A stretch of DNA of 64,000 nucleotides from Hevea brasiliensis (lineage: Eukaryota; Streptophyta; Magnoliopsida; Malpighiales; Euphorbiaceae), in NCBI RefSeq assembly GCF_030052815.1, contig NC_079504.1, positions 83,069,309 to 83,133,308 of the forward strand. Direction: 5' to 3'. The notes beneath the pieces were generated by a model. That model did no database searches. It was not told the DNA's origin and saw only the letters and a program-made list of their open reading frames with translations. Shown in pieces: positions 24,024 through 34,834 of this stretch. Numbering within the stretch: position 1 is the first letter of the stretch; every line of letters begins with the position of its first letter. A program made the position numbers and the translations under genes.

Positions 24024-25075
24024 CATAACTGATTATGAGTTGCTCCAATTGGTATGAGGCCAATTGGAGGTGAAACTAGACCCAAAACACTCCATTTTCC
24101 ATGAAGAAACCATGCCCAAATTTTGTCCAAAACTTGACCTAAACACTGTCCCAATCCAGATGACCCTGCACAAAACCAAGAAAATGGCCAAATGAACAGT
24201 ACATATTCATTTGGTCATAACTCCCTCTATACTAGTCCAAATGATCTGAATTTTATACCATTGGAAAGATTAGACATAGGGCTACAATTTTCATGAGGAT
24301 CACAGAACCCAAAAATGCCTAAAACCAAACCAAATTGCTGGCCCAATTTGGGTCACAAAACTGTCTAGAGCTAGGTTGTCCAGAAACTGCTGGACATAAA
24401 CTTACCCGACCAGTTTTAGAAAAATGGCCATAACTTGGTCTATAAGAATTCAAATGCAATTAAACTAGTGGCAAAATTTCCAAAAGACATAGATATACAA
24501 AATTCGTATTTTGACCAAAACCCAGAAATTAAGAGAACTAGGTCAAATTGTTAGAACAATTCAATACATCAAAACCTGGAATTTGACCAAACTTCATTTG
24601 ACTCCAGAACAGTCTTCTAGTCATATATCCCACTAGAAAAATCCAATTGGGATGAGCCATACCTTTCCAGAAACCTAAGAAATAGGGCTAAAACTTTTGT
24701 TTAGAAACCTTCCTCAAATTATGAATGTAAGAACCTCAAAAGTTGACCTGCAGTCACTGACCTGAAAAATTGGCCATAAATAATTCCACAAAACTTGAAA
24801 AATTGTGATTAAAAATTATAAGTAACCACAAGACATAGGGAAACAATTTCTATGAAGATCACTATGCCTAAAAGTGATTACAACATGTTCCATTAATTAG
24901 GCAAAATTTAAGTTAAAAAGCTGCCTAGTTAAGGAACCAAAATTAGGAAATGAATCAGTTATTGTTATCCGACCATAACTTGAGTTCTAAAAATCAAATT
25001 GACATGATTCAAAAGGGAAAATAAAGATAAGACATAAAGGAACAACTTCCATTGAAGGAAGTGTGCCAAACCGTG
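24024..25075 (+). repeat. Diverged ~198-bp tandem repeats in 5' LTR of H
   Basis: The anchor CATAACT or a variant lies at 24024, 24216, 24429, 24622, 24775 and 24974. In the 3' LTR the anchors lie at 32442, 32634, 32848, 33041, 33234 and 33433 (spacing 192, 214, 193, 193 and 199). Each unit continues with a TCCAATTGG-like segment, then GACATAG, and ends CATGAAGA…CCCAAA. The short 153-bp step in the 5' LTR is explained by its ~45-bp deletion. Confidence 0.75.
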
Positions 25076-26364
25076 GCTACAAACTGATCAAATGGATAGG
25101 TAAAAATAAGACACAAAAATTGAACCTAAAGAAAGGTTCATGAGATAAATTATCTTATGGTAGGAATTTAACCCTAATAAGCCATAAAACACTAAATCAC
25201 ATGAAAAAGGTATGTGGAACTTCTTTTCCCACTATAAAGTGACATGAATATTTCTAATAAATAAGTAACAGTGTTTAATTGCCCATAGTATACCTAGACT
25301 TATTTATTTAACTTGGATCAATTGGTATACCAATTAGGAACTACAGATAGCAGTACTGCCCATAAGAATAATCATTAACAGATAAAATCTGTTTGACATG
25401 ATTGTTCTACAGGCTTTATCCCTGCATGTTAGCCATTGTACCTAATATTATATCTAGCTTAATTGCCTGCCCGCAGGCTTCATGCCTGACATGACCGACG
25501 TATACTAGATAGACGTATGGCTATCTAACTAGTATACTCTAGTGTATCTAGTTTTTATAATTTGTTATAGGTTTCTTGGGCATGGATAAAAATTAATTAA
25601 GACTTAATATACAATAAGTAAATAGAAAAGATCCCGATAATTTTAATTATTTCCAAAGTGCAATGAAAATGCAAAAGATCTAGAAATTATGAATTGCCAT
25701 ATAGAATTATTATTCAATTGTTTATTTATTGTTATTATAAATTATGCACCACTTAGCGTTATGCTTAGTGTGTTGGTTTTCCATTGCGTAGGTATTGGAG
25801 ACCAGTCCCCGCAGTTGTAGCAGTAGTGCTCATACAGAGGCCGATCAGATTTGCCAGTGTCTACTAGTCACCTCGACAGTTGTAATTTTGTTGGTAGGGC
25901 CCATGTATGTCTAGATTTTGTTCTTTTTGTTCATTGTATATAAACACATAATGTATTTCATTTTGGATTGTAACTAAACTTTGAGATTGTAAGTAAACTT
26001 GTAAATTATTATTTATGAATTTCTATATAATGCAATAGATGATACTTTTTTTAGATCTCATAAATAATTATGAATGATATGATATAATAGAATATGATAT
26101 GAAAATGTTTGAAATGAATATAAACATATTAACAGGTAATTAGTGGAACTCGCCAAATGCTAACAAAACAGAGGAGGCTCTGTTTGGGTCTCCACAAAAA
26201 ACACGTTGCAAAAAAAAAAAAAAATTCTACACATGGATTACCTATTTTTAAATGATATTAAAATTTACAATGGATATGATAAGACAAGATAGGGTCCTTC
26301 GGCACCGAATGTGGCACTTTTTGCTCAGCTATACAGTAGACGGGTAAGGGGCCTCACATTTTAG

Positions 26365-26376
26365 TGGTATCAGAGC
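26365..26376 (+). promoter_or_regulatory. Primer-binding site of H, tRNA-iMet type
   Basis: A perfect TGGTATCAGAGC six bases after the LTR end. Confidence 0.92.
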
Positions 26377-26501
26377 AGAGGTTTAGGCGGTCTTAGACCT
26401 AGATAGTTAGAAATAGATAGAGTGCATCACATGCATGAGCCTTTAAATAGAGTCGAGATGACACTAATGCAAATCTGTTCTTTGTCTATTTTATGGGATC
26501 G

Positions 26502-29500
26502 ATGGCATCTGATCCTTCAGAGCATGGACCTCCAGGATCGATATAGGAGGAGGTAGAGAGTCACGCACCCGTGCCTGCTCCTAGTAGGGAGTGAAGCAGT
26601 AGAGCTGAGTCATCCTGTGGTACTACAGGGAGAGCACAGCTGGCCTTCCTGGAACAGATGACTCAGCTGCTCCGTCAGGTCACCAGAGCTATACCTCAGC
26701 CACAGCCACCTCCACCTCCACAGCCACAACCACAACCATCACCACCTGTACAGCCACCACTGCCCCCACAATCGCAACCTGTACATAGATCCCCACTAGA
26801 GAGACTGCAAAAGTATGGGGCAGTTGACTTCAGGGGTAAGAAGGAGGATGATCCAGCCGCAGTAGAGTATTGGCTAGAGAGGACAGAGAGGGTGTTACAG
26901 CAGTTACACTGCACCCCAGAGCAGCAGTTGGAGTGTGCTCTGTCACTACTATAGGAGGATACATATAGATGGTGGGTGATAGTATTGAGAGTGGTACAGC
27001 CTACACAGATCACCTGGGAGTTCTTACTGGCTAAATTCAGAAAGAAATACATTAGTCATATGTACTTGGAGGCCATAAGGAGAGAATTCGTGGCACTAAG
27101 ACAGAGGCAGCTTACAGTCTCTAAATATGAGCGAGAATTCATGAGACTTAGCGGATATGCATTGGAGTTGATGCCCACAAAAAATGATAAATGCAAAAGG
27201 TTTGAGGACGGACTGAATGACAATATGAGATTGATAGTGACATCTCATCACTTCACAGACTTCTTCCAGTTGATAGCATTGGCCCTTGATGTGGAGAGAG
27301 TCAGAAATGAAGAGCAGTCCAGAAAGGATAGGCAATGTAAGAGGGGTTCTGGATCTGGTCAGTTTAGTTTAGTAGACACGATTAGTAAGAGGCCCAAGGA
27401 GTCTCAGGGTCAGACTCAGGGTCGAGTTAAGAAGTAGAGATCCCTGTTTGCTCCAAGGAGAGGAGGAGGAGGACAGTCTGGTGCATTAGTGGGTAGTTCT
27501 CCGGGTACAGCTACACGGGGATCAGTCCCACCACTAGCTTGTACACATTATGGCAGACCCCACAGAGGAGAGTGCAGATTGTTGACTGGTGGGTGTTTCA
27601 GATGTGGGTCTACGGATCACTTCCTGAAGGATTGTCCACAGAGGAACGCTAGTGTTCCCACTATTCCACCCCAGACAGAGAGACTTACCCTAGCAGCATA
27701 GAGGGGTAGAAGACCTGCGAGGCCTGATACAGCTGGTACATCACAGAGGCCTAATGCAGAGACAGTTTAGAGGTAGCAGACTAGAGTAGCACCCTGTGCC
27801 TATGCTATGAGAGCTCGAGATGAGCCAGAGCCAGCTGATGTCATAAGGGGTACTTTCTCACTTTATGATCTATCTGTATGTGCATTAATTGATCCTGGCT
27901 CCGCACATTCTTATGTGTGCATTGCACCATGTGTTGGTAGAGGGGTTCAGGTAGAGGAGTTAGAGGAGGACATGCAAGTCACAAACCCTTTAGTCCATAG
28001 TGTCATGGTGAAAAAGGTCTACAAGGGTTGTCCTCTGAGGATACAGGGTTATGAGTTTCCAACTGACATGATTAAGCTACCATTCCATGAGTTTGATGTG
28101 ATATTAGGAATGGATTGGATATCACGTCATTAGGTGATGGTAGATTGTCGGCGGAAGAGGATTTCGTTATAGACAGCAGATGGGGATGAGATTACAATTG
28201 GGGGTGAAGGAACGGGTTATCTTTCTACTATCATATCATCCACGGCAACTAGGAGATTGATGAGGAGGAGCTGTGAGGCTTACTTAGCACATATGGTTGA
28301 CACTAGGAAGATTAGCCTGAGCTTATCAGACGGGACTATATGTGATTTTTCAAATGTATTTTCAAAAGAGTTGCAGGGTTTGCCACCTGATAGAGAAGTG
28401 GAGTTTGCTATAGAGGTTATGCCGGGTACTACACTAATCTCCATTGCTCCATATAGGATGGCACCTACTGAACTGAGAGAGTTGAAGGTTTAGTTACAAG
28501 AGCTACTGAATAAGGGTTTCATATGCCCTAGTGTGTCACCCTGGGGAGCATCGATGCTATTTATGAAGAATAAATACGGTACACTATGGCTTTGTATAGA
28601 CTATCGGTAGTTAAATAAGGTGACTGTGAAAAGCAAATACCCTTTACCTCGGGTAGATGATCTGTTTGATTAGCTGAGGGGAGCTGGAGTATTCTCCAAG
28701 ATAGATGTCAGATCAGGCTATCACCAATTGAGAGTGAAGGAGACAGATGTTCCTAAGACTACTTTCAGGACTCAGTATACGCACTATGAGTTTCTAGTGA
28801 TGCCATTTGGACTGATGAATGCGCCAGTAGCTTTCATGGACCTAATGAACTGTATCTTTCATCCTTACTTGAATCGGTTTGTCGTGGTCTTTATAGATGA
28901 TATCTTGGTGTATTCTAAGAACTGGGAGGAGAATGATGAACTCCTGAGAGTAGTACTACAGACACTGCAGAAAAAGCAGTTCTATGCCAAGTTGTCCAAG
29001 TGTGACTTCTGGTTGGATGAGATATCCTTCCTTGGACACATTGTATCAGTAGATGGGATCAAGGTAGATCCCAAGAAGATTGAAGCAATAGTTGAATGGA
29101 AGCCTCCCAGAAATGTAATAGAAGTTAGAAGCTTTTTGGGGTTAGCTGGATACTACAGGAGATTTGTGAAGGGATTCTCCCTTATAGCAGCCCCATTGAC
29201 TAAGTTATTATATAAGAATGTAAAGTTTGACTAGAATAACAAATGTCAAACTAGTTTCGAGAAGCTGAAAGCTATGGTTATAGAAGCTCCAGTGTTGACA
29301 TAGCCAGAGGTAGAGAAAGACTATGTGATCTACAGTGATGCCTCTCACAATGGGCTTGGGTGTGTTCTGATGCAGGAAAGGAAAGTAGTTGCCTATGCTT
29401 CCAGACAGCTAAGGCCACATGAAAAGAACTACCCAACTAATGATCTAGAATTGGCAGCAATAATATTTGCATTGAAGATATGAAGGCATTACATATATGG

Positions 29501-31290
29501 TGAGAATGCTACATATATACGGATCACAAGAGTCTGAAGTATTTGCCAACCCAGAAGGAACTCAATCTGAGACAGAGGAGATGGATTGAATTCCTTAGAG
29601 ATTATGACTGTGTGATCAATTATCACTCGGGAAAGGAAAATGTAGTGGTTGATGCACTGGGCAGGAAGTCCATGATGGCTTTGAGAGCACTGAATGCTCG
29701 GTTGTCTTTAGCACAGGATGGGGAAATTTTGGCTGAGTTGCTTGCAAAGCCAAGCTTGTTACAGCAAATACAAGAAGCACAGCTAATGGATGAAAAGTTG
29801 CTAACTGTTATGGTTAGAACTCAAGAGGGGAAGGAGACTGACTATGAGTTGAAAGGAGATAGGTGCCTGTATTATAAATGCAGAATATGTGTACTAGGAG
29901 ATGAGGAACTAAAGAAGAATATCTTGAAAGAGGCACACGGTAGCTTCCATGCTATGCACCCAGGAAGTTCCAAGTTATACCAAGACCTGAAAACACAATA
30001 TTGGTGGCCGGGAATGAAGAAAGAGATTGGTGATTTTGTGACCAGATGTTTGACATGCCAACAAGTTAAGGTTGAGCATAAGGTTCTATCAGGGTTGTTG
30101 CAACCTATATCCATACCAGAGTGGAAATGGGACCGCATCACCATGGATTTTGTCACTGGGCTATCATTAACATAGAGGAAGCATGATACTATATGGGTGA
30201 TTGTGGATAGATTGACCAAGTCAACTCACTTCCTACCAGTTAGAACCAACTACTCACTGGAGAGGTTACCAGAGATTTACATAGATGAGATAGTCCGGCT
30301 ACATGGAGTGCCAACATCGATCATATCTGACCGAGACCCTAGATTTACCTTGAGGTTTTGAAAGAGGCTACAAGAGTCTTTAGGCACTCAACTGCACTTC
30401 AGTACAGTTTTTCATCCATAGAAGGATGGACAGTCAGAAAGGGTGATTTAGGTAACCCTTAGAACTTAATGAATTGCTGTAATTGTTAAAGAAATGATAA
30501 CAATGACCTGATACTAATGACACGAATGATATGATATGATAGGTATTGGAGGATATGTTAAGAAGCTGCATCATTGATTTTGAAGGAAGTTGGGAGAAGT
30601 ATCTTCCTTTGGTAGAGTTTGCTTATAAAAACAGCTACCAAGCCAGCATAAAAATGGCTCCATATGAAGCATTGTATGGGAGGAGATGCAAGACTCCCTT
30701 ATGTTGGACAGAAATGGGGGAAGAGAAAGTAGTGGGCCTAGACTTGGTGAGACAGACTGAGGAAAAAGTGAAACTCATCAGAGATAATTTAAAAGCCGCC
30801 TCAGACAGACAGAAGTCATATGCCGACCTGAGGAGAAAGGATATAGAGTATGAGGTTGGCGATAAGGTGTTTCTCAAGGTATCACCTTGGAAGAAAGTGT
30901 TAAGATTTGGTAAGAAGGGTAAGTTAAGCCCTAGGTTTATTGGTCTATATGATGTCATTGAACATGTGGTTCAGTAGCTTATAGGCTAGCTTTACCCCCT
31001 GAACTGGACAAGTTCACAATGTATTCCATGTGTCGATACTCAGGAGATACGGATCAGATCCTTCACATGTCATTTCAGCAGAGGAGATAATTGTATAACC
31101 TGATTTGACATATGAAGAAGAGCCAATCAGAATCTTGGCATGGGAAGTGAAAGAACTCAGAAACAAGAGGATCCCACTAGTGAAAGTCTTATGGAGACAC
31201 CACAACACAGAAAAAGCGAAATAGGAGAGCAAAGAGACGATGAGGCAACAGTTCCCTCAGCTCTTCACATCAGGTAAATTTCGAGGATGA
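26502..31290 (+). pseudogene. gag-pol polyprotein gene of element H, inactivated
   Basis: The start is placed at 26502 (MASDPSEH), aligned with MDPS of A, B and C; an in-frame ATG at 26493 is an alternative. Order seen: Gag core (AVDFRGKKEDD, near 26820), zinc knuckle CFRCGSTDHFLKDC (27597-27638), protease ALIDPGSAHS, reverse transcriptase with [10 protein letters not shown] (about 28890), RNase H ([10 protein letters not shown]; then a 1-base loss near 29505), integrase HHCC zinc region (CLTCQQVK) and TMDF, DRDPRF and GQSE catalytic segments, the intron, then FLKVSPWKK and the chromodomain-like tail. At least twelve in-frame stops; most are TAG where B or C has CAG or TGG. A further frameshift is near 30970. 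It can no longer make a full polyprotein. Confidence 0.95.
30452..30542 (+). other. GT-AG intron in integrase of H (91 bp)
   Basis: Upstream reading is in the frame of 30449 (…GQSERVI, then TAG where others have CAG). Downstream VLEDMLRSC is open in another frame from 30543. Removing 91 bp, bounded by /GTAACC and GATAG/, joins the two frames exactly. A branch-site-like TACTAAT precedes the acceptor. Introns of 74-75 bp sit at the same codon in A, B and C. Confidence 0.82.
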
Positions 31291-31300
31291 AATTTCTATT

Positions 31301-31314
31301 TAGAGGGGAAGAAT
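31301..31314 (+). promoter_or_regulatory. Polypurine tract of H
   Basis: TAGAGGGGAAGAAT directly before the 3' LTR; primes plus-strand DNA. Preceded by the conserved GGTAAATTTCGAGGA. Confidence 0.88.
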
Positions 31315-34300
31315 TGTAACACCCTCACCATAGGTAGTTTGTACATTCTACTGTTTCGATGACTAATGTCTATTCGGACAGTTAGAATGTTTGAAACTAC
31401 ACTTAAACTATAGTGAGGAGACATAAATGGATGGAATAATTAAGAAAATGTAGGAAATAATTTTGGAACTTAATTAAAGGTTTATTTAGGTAAAAATGAC
31501 ATTAAAGATGCCAAAGAAAATTTAAGAGAATTTATTAATTGGTATAAAAAAAAAATAATTCGATGAGCACCATGAAGGGCATTTTGGTCATTTCACCCCT
31601 AGAGGTGAATTTTGACCTAAATGTCAAATTAAAAAATTAGAGAATAAAATAATTAACATAAATTAAAACCTTATGAATTGAATTAGGAAAATGAGAAGAA
31701 AAGAAAAGAAAAAAAAAAGAAAAGAAAAAGGTTTATGACATTTTAAAATTTGAAGTACAATAATTATATATATAAATAGGCACAAGATGACAAAACCCCA
31801 CCAACCAAGTCTTCTTCTTCCTCTTCTCTCTCCCTTGGCTGGCACAATGAAGTCCCTTTCTTCCACCATTTTTGTCAAGCTTTGAGCTTGAATCCCACTT
31901 CATTTACTCACCAAAACCCTTAGCCCTCTTCATTAAAAATTTAACCTACATCATAAGGAAGCCATTGATGGTAAAAAGAAGGGATAGAAGTGAAGTTGTC
32001 AAGTCACCAAGTGAGGTTAGTGCACTAAACTCCTAATCTCGCTTCTTTAAGAATGAAAATCATGCTAAACTAAGTGTAAATTTAATGAAATTAAAAAGAA
32101 ATTTTGAGAAAAAGGGACACTTGAATTTCGACAGCCCTAAGAGGAGTATGAAATTGATGGTTTTGTTGGTTTTAAATGGCTTAGGGAAATGGATTAACAA
32201 GGTTAAAGTGTTAGAATTTATTTACATAAGTGTATGTAGGATTTGGAAATTTGAACTTAGGGTTTGTGTACATGAATTGAGGAATTTTGTCTTTGCTTAA
32301 GATTGACCTAATTGAGATGAAATTGTTGCTTATAGAAGTGCTATGTATGCAAATTGAAGTAAGAAAGTTGGAGGAGATTGAATATTTGGGAGTACTTTTT
32401 TTGCAGGTTTGGGACTCAATGAGTCCAGCTTGATTTTGAGCCATAACTGATTATGTGTTGCTCCAATTGGTATGAGGCCAATTGTAGGTGAAACTAGACC
32501 CAAATCATTCCATTTTCCATGAAGAAATCATGCCCAAATTTTGTCCAAAACTTGACTTAAACACTATCCCAATCCAGGTGACTCTGCACAAAACCCAGAA
32601 AATGACCAATTGAACAGTACGTATTTATTTGGTCATAACTCCCTCTATACTGGTCCAAATGACCTGAATTTTTTACCATTGGAAAGATTAGACATAGGGA
32701 TAAAATTTTCATGAAGACCACAGAACCCAGAAATGCCAAAAACCAAACTAAATTGCTGGCCCATGTTGGGTCACAAAACTGTCTATAACTAGGTTGTCCA
32801 GAAACTGCTGGACACAAACTTACTCGACCAGTTTTGGAAAAAATGGCCATAACCTGGTCAACAAGATTTCAAATATAATGAAACCAGTGGCAAAATGTCC
32901 ATAAGACATAGATCTACAAAATTGGTATGTTGACCAAAATCCAGAAATCAAGAGAACTAGGTCAAATTGTTAGAACAAGTCAATACATCAAAACCTGGAA
33001 TCTGACCAAACTTCATTTGACCCCAGAACAGTCTTTTAGTCATATCTCCCACTAGAAAACTCCAATTGGGATGAGCCATACATTTTCAGAAACCTAAGAC
33101 ACAAGGATAAAACTTTGTTTCAGAAACCTTCCTCAAATTATGAATGTAAGAACCTCAAAAGTTAACCTGCAGTCACTAACCTGAACTGAACTCCTGTTGA
33201 CACTGGGTACACGAGTCTAGGTCAGTTAATTGACCGTAAATAATTCCAAAAAAATTGAAAATTGTGATTAAAAATTATAAGTGACCACAAGACATAGGGA
33301 AATAGTTTCTATGAAGATTACTATGCCTAAGAGTGACTGAAACATGTTCCATTAATTAGGTAAAGTTTAAGTCCAAAAGCTGCCTAGTTAAGGAACCAGA
33401 ATTAGGAAATGAATCAGCTATAGTTATCTGACCATAACTTGAGTTCTAAAAATCAAATTGACATGATTCAAAAGGGAAAATAAAGATAAGACATAGAGGA
33501 ACAACTTCCACGGAGGAAGTGTGGCCAAACAATGGCAACAAACTGATTAAATGGATAGGTAAAAGTAAGACACAAAAATTGAACCTAAAGAAAGGTTCAT
33601 GTGATAAATTATCTTATGGTAGGAATTTAACCCTAATAAGCCATAAAACACTAAATCACATGAAAGAGGTATGTGGGACCTATTTTCTCACTATAAAGTG
33701 ACATGAACATTTCTAATAAATAAGTAACAATGTTTAATTACCCATAGTATACCTAGACTTATTTATTTAACTTGGATCAATTGGTATACTAATTAGGGAC
33801 TACAGATAGCAGTACTGCTCATAAGAATAATCATTAACAGATAAAATCTGTCTGACATGATTGTTCTACAGGCTTTATGCCTGCCCGTTGGCCATTGTGC
33901 CTAATATTATATCTGGCTTAATTGCTTGCCCGCAGGCTTTATGCCTAACATGACCGACATATACTGGATAGACATATGGTTGTCTAACTAGTATACTCCT
34001 GTGTATCCAGTTTTTATAATTTGTTATAGGTTTCTTGGACACGGATAAAATTTAATTAAGACTTAATATATAATAAGTAAACAGAAAAGATCCCGATAAT
34101 TTTAATTTTTTCCAAAGTGCAATGAAAATGCAAAAGATCTAGAAATTATGAATTGCCATATAGAATTATTATTCAATTATTTATTTATTGTTATTATAAA
34201 TTATGCACCACTAAGCGTTATGCTTAGCGCATTGGTTTTCCATCGCATAGGTATTGGAGACCAGTCCCCGCAGCCGCAGCAGAAGTAGCAGAAGTACTCA

Positions 34301-34829
34301 TGCAGAGGCCAATAAGATTTGTCAGTGTCTACTAGTCACCTCGACAGTTGTAATTTTGTTGGTAGGGCCCATGTATGTCTAGATTTTATTCTTTTTATTC
34401 ATTGTACATAAACACATGATGTATTTCATTTTGGATTGTAATTAAACTTTGAGATTATAAGTAAACTTGTAAATTATTATCGATTAATTTCTATATGAAT
34501 GCAATAGATGATACCTTTTTGAGATCTCATAAATAATTGTGAATGATATGATGCAATAGAATATGATATGGAAATGTGTGAAATGAATATGAATATGTTA
34601 ACAGGTAATTAGTGGAACCTGCCAGATGCTAACAAAACAGAGGAGGCTCTGTCCGGGTCTTCACAGAAAACACGTTGCAAAAAAAAAAAAAAAATTTCTA
34701 CACATGGATTACCTATTTTTAAATGATATTAAAATTTACAATGGATATGATAAGACAAGATAGGATGCTCCGACACCGAATATGGCCCTTTTTGCTCGGC
34801 TATATAGTAAACGAGTAAGAGGCATCACA
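31315..34829 (+). mobile_element. 3' LTR of element H
   Basis: 3515 bp, TGTAACACCCTCACC…GAGGCATCACA, followed by the right AAGTG duplication. Collinear with the 5' LTR; differences are mainly single-base changes plus the two length differences noted there. The TATA box is at 31765-31779. Confidence 0.94.
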
Positions 34830-34834
34830 AAGTG

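Larger units (their letters stand above)
22912..26358 (+). mobile_element. 5' LTR of element H
   Basis: 3447 bp. Contains GGGCATTTTGGTCATTTCACC at about 23181, a TATA box at 23375, a 13-codon uORF at 23457, the donor-like site at 23626, the degenerate ~198-bp repeats from about 24024 to 25075, a stem-loop near 25749 and a run of 14 A near 26211. Compared with the 3' LTR it lacks about 45 bp near 24760 and a ~25-bp stretch near 23995. Confidence 0.93.
22912..34829 (+). mobile_element. Element H: complete but inactive Tekay-like retrotransposon inserted in gag of A
   Basis: Two LTRs of about 3.45 and 3.5 kb (22912-26358 and 31315-34829), primer-binding site, gag-pol, polypurine tract and a perfect AAGTG duplication (22907-22911 and 34830-34834). 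The ends are TGTAAT…CTCACA and TGTAAC…ATCACA. The interrupted gag of A reads across the junction once H and one duplication are removed. H LTRs share only the general layout with A-D, so H is a distinct subfamily. The many stops in gag-pol show it has been inactive for some time. Confidence 0.95.

Noticed and set aside
26696..27052. 118-codon minus-strand ORF rich in C and G
   Set aside because: It is the antisense shadow of the proline-rich Gag segment of H. The same applies to the minus-strand ORFs over gag of B (43439-43686) and the plus-strand ORFs over gag-pol of C.
22914..34834. Whether H could be a fragment duplicated with A rather than an insertion
   Set aside because: The perfect AAGTG duplication and the rejoining of A Gag across the site show a simple insertion.
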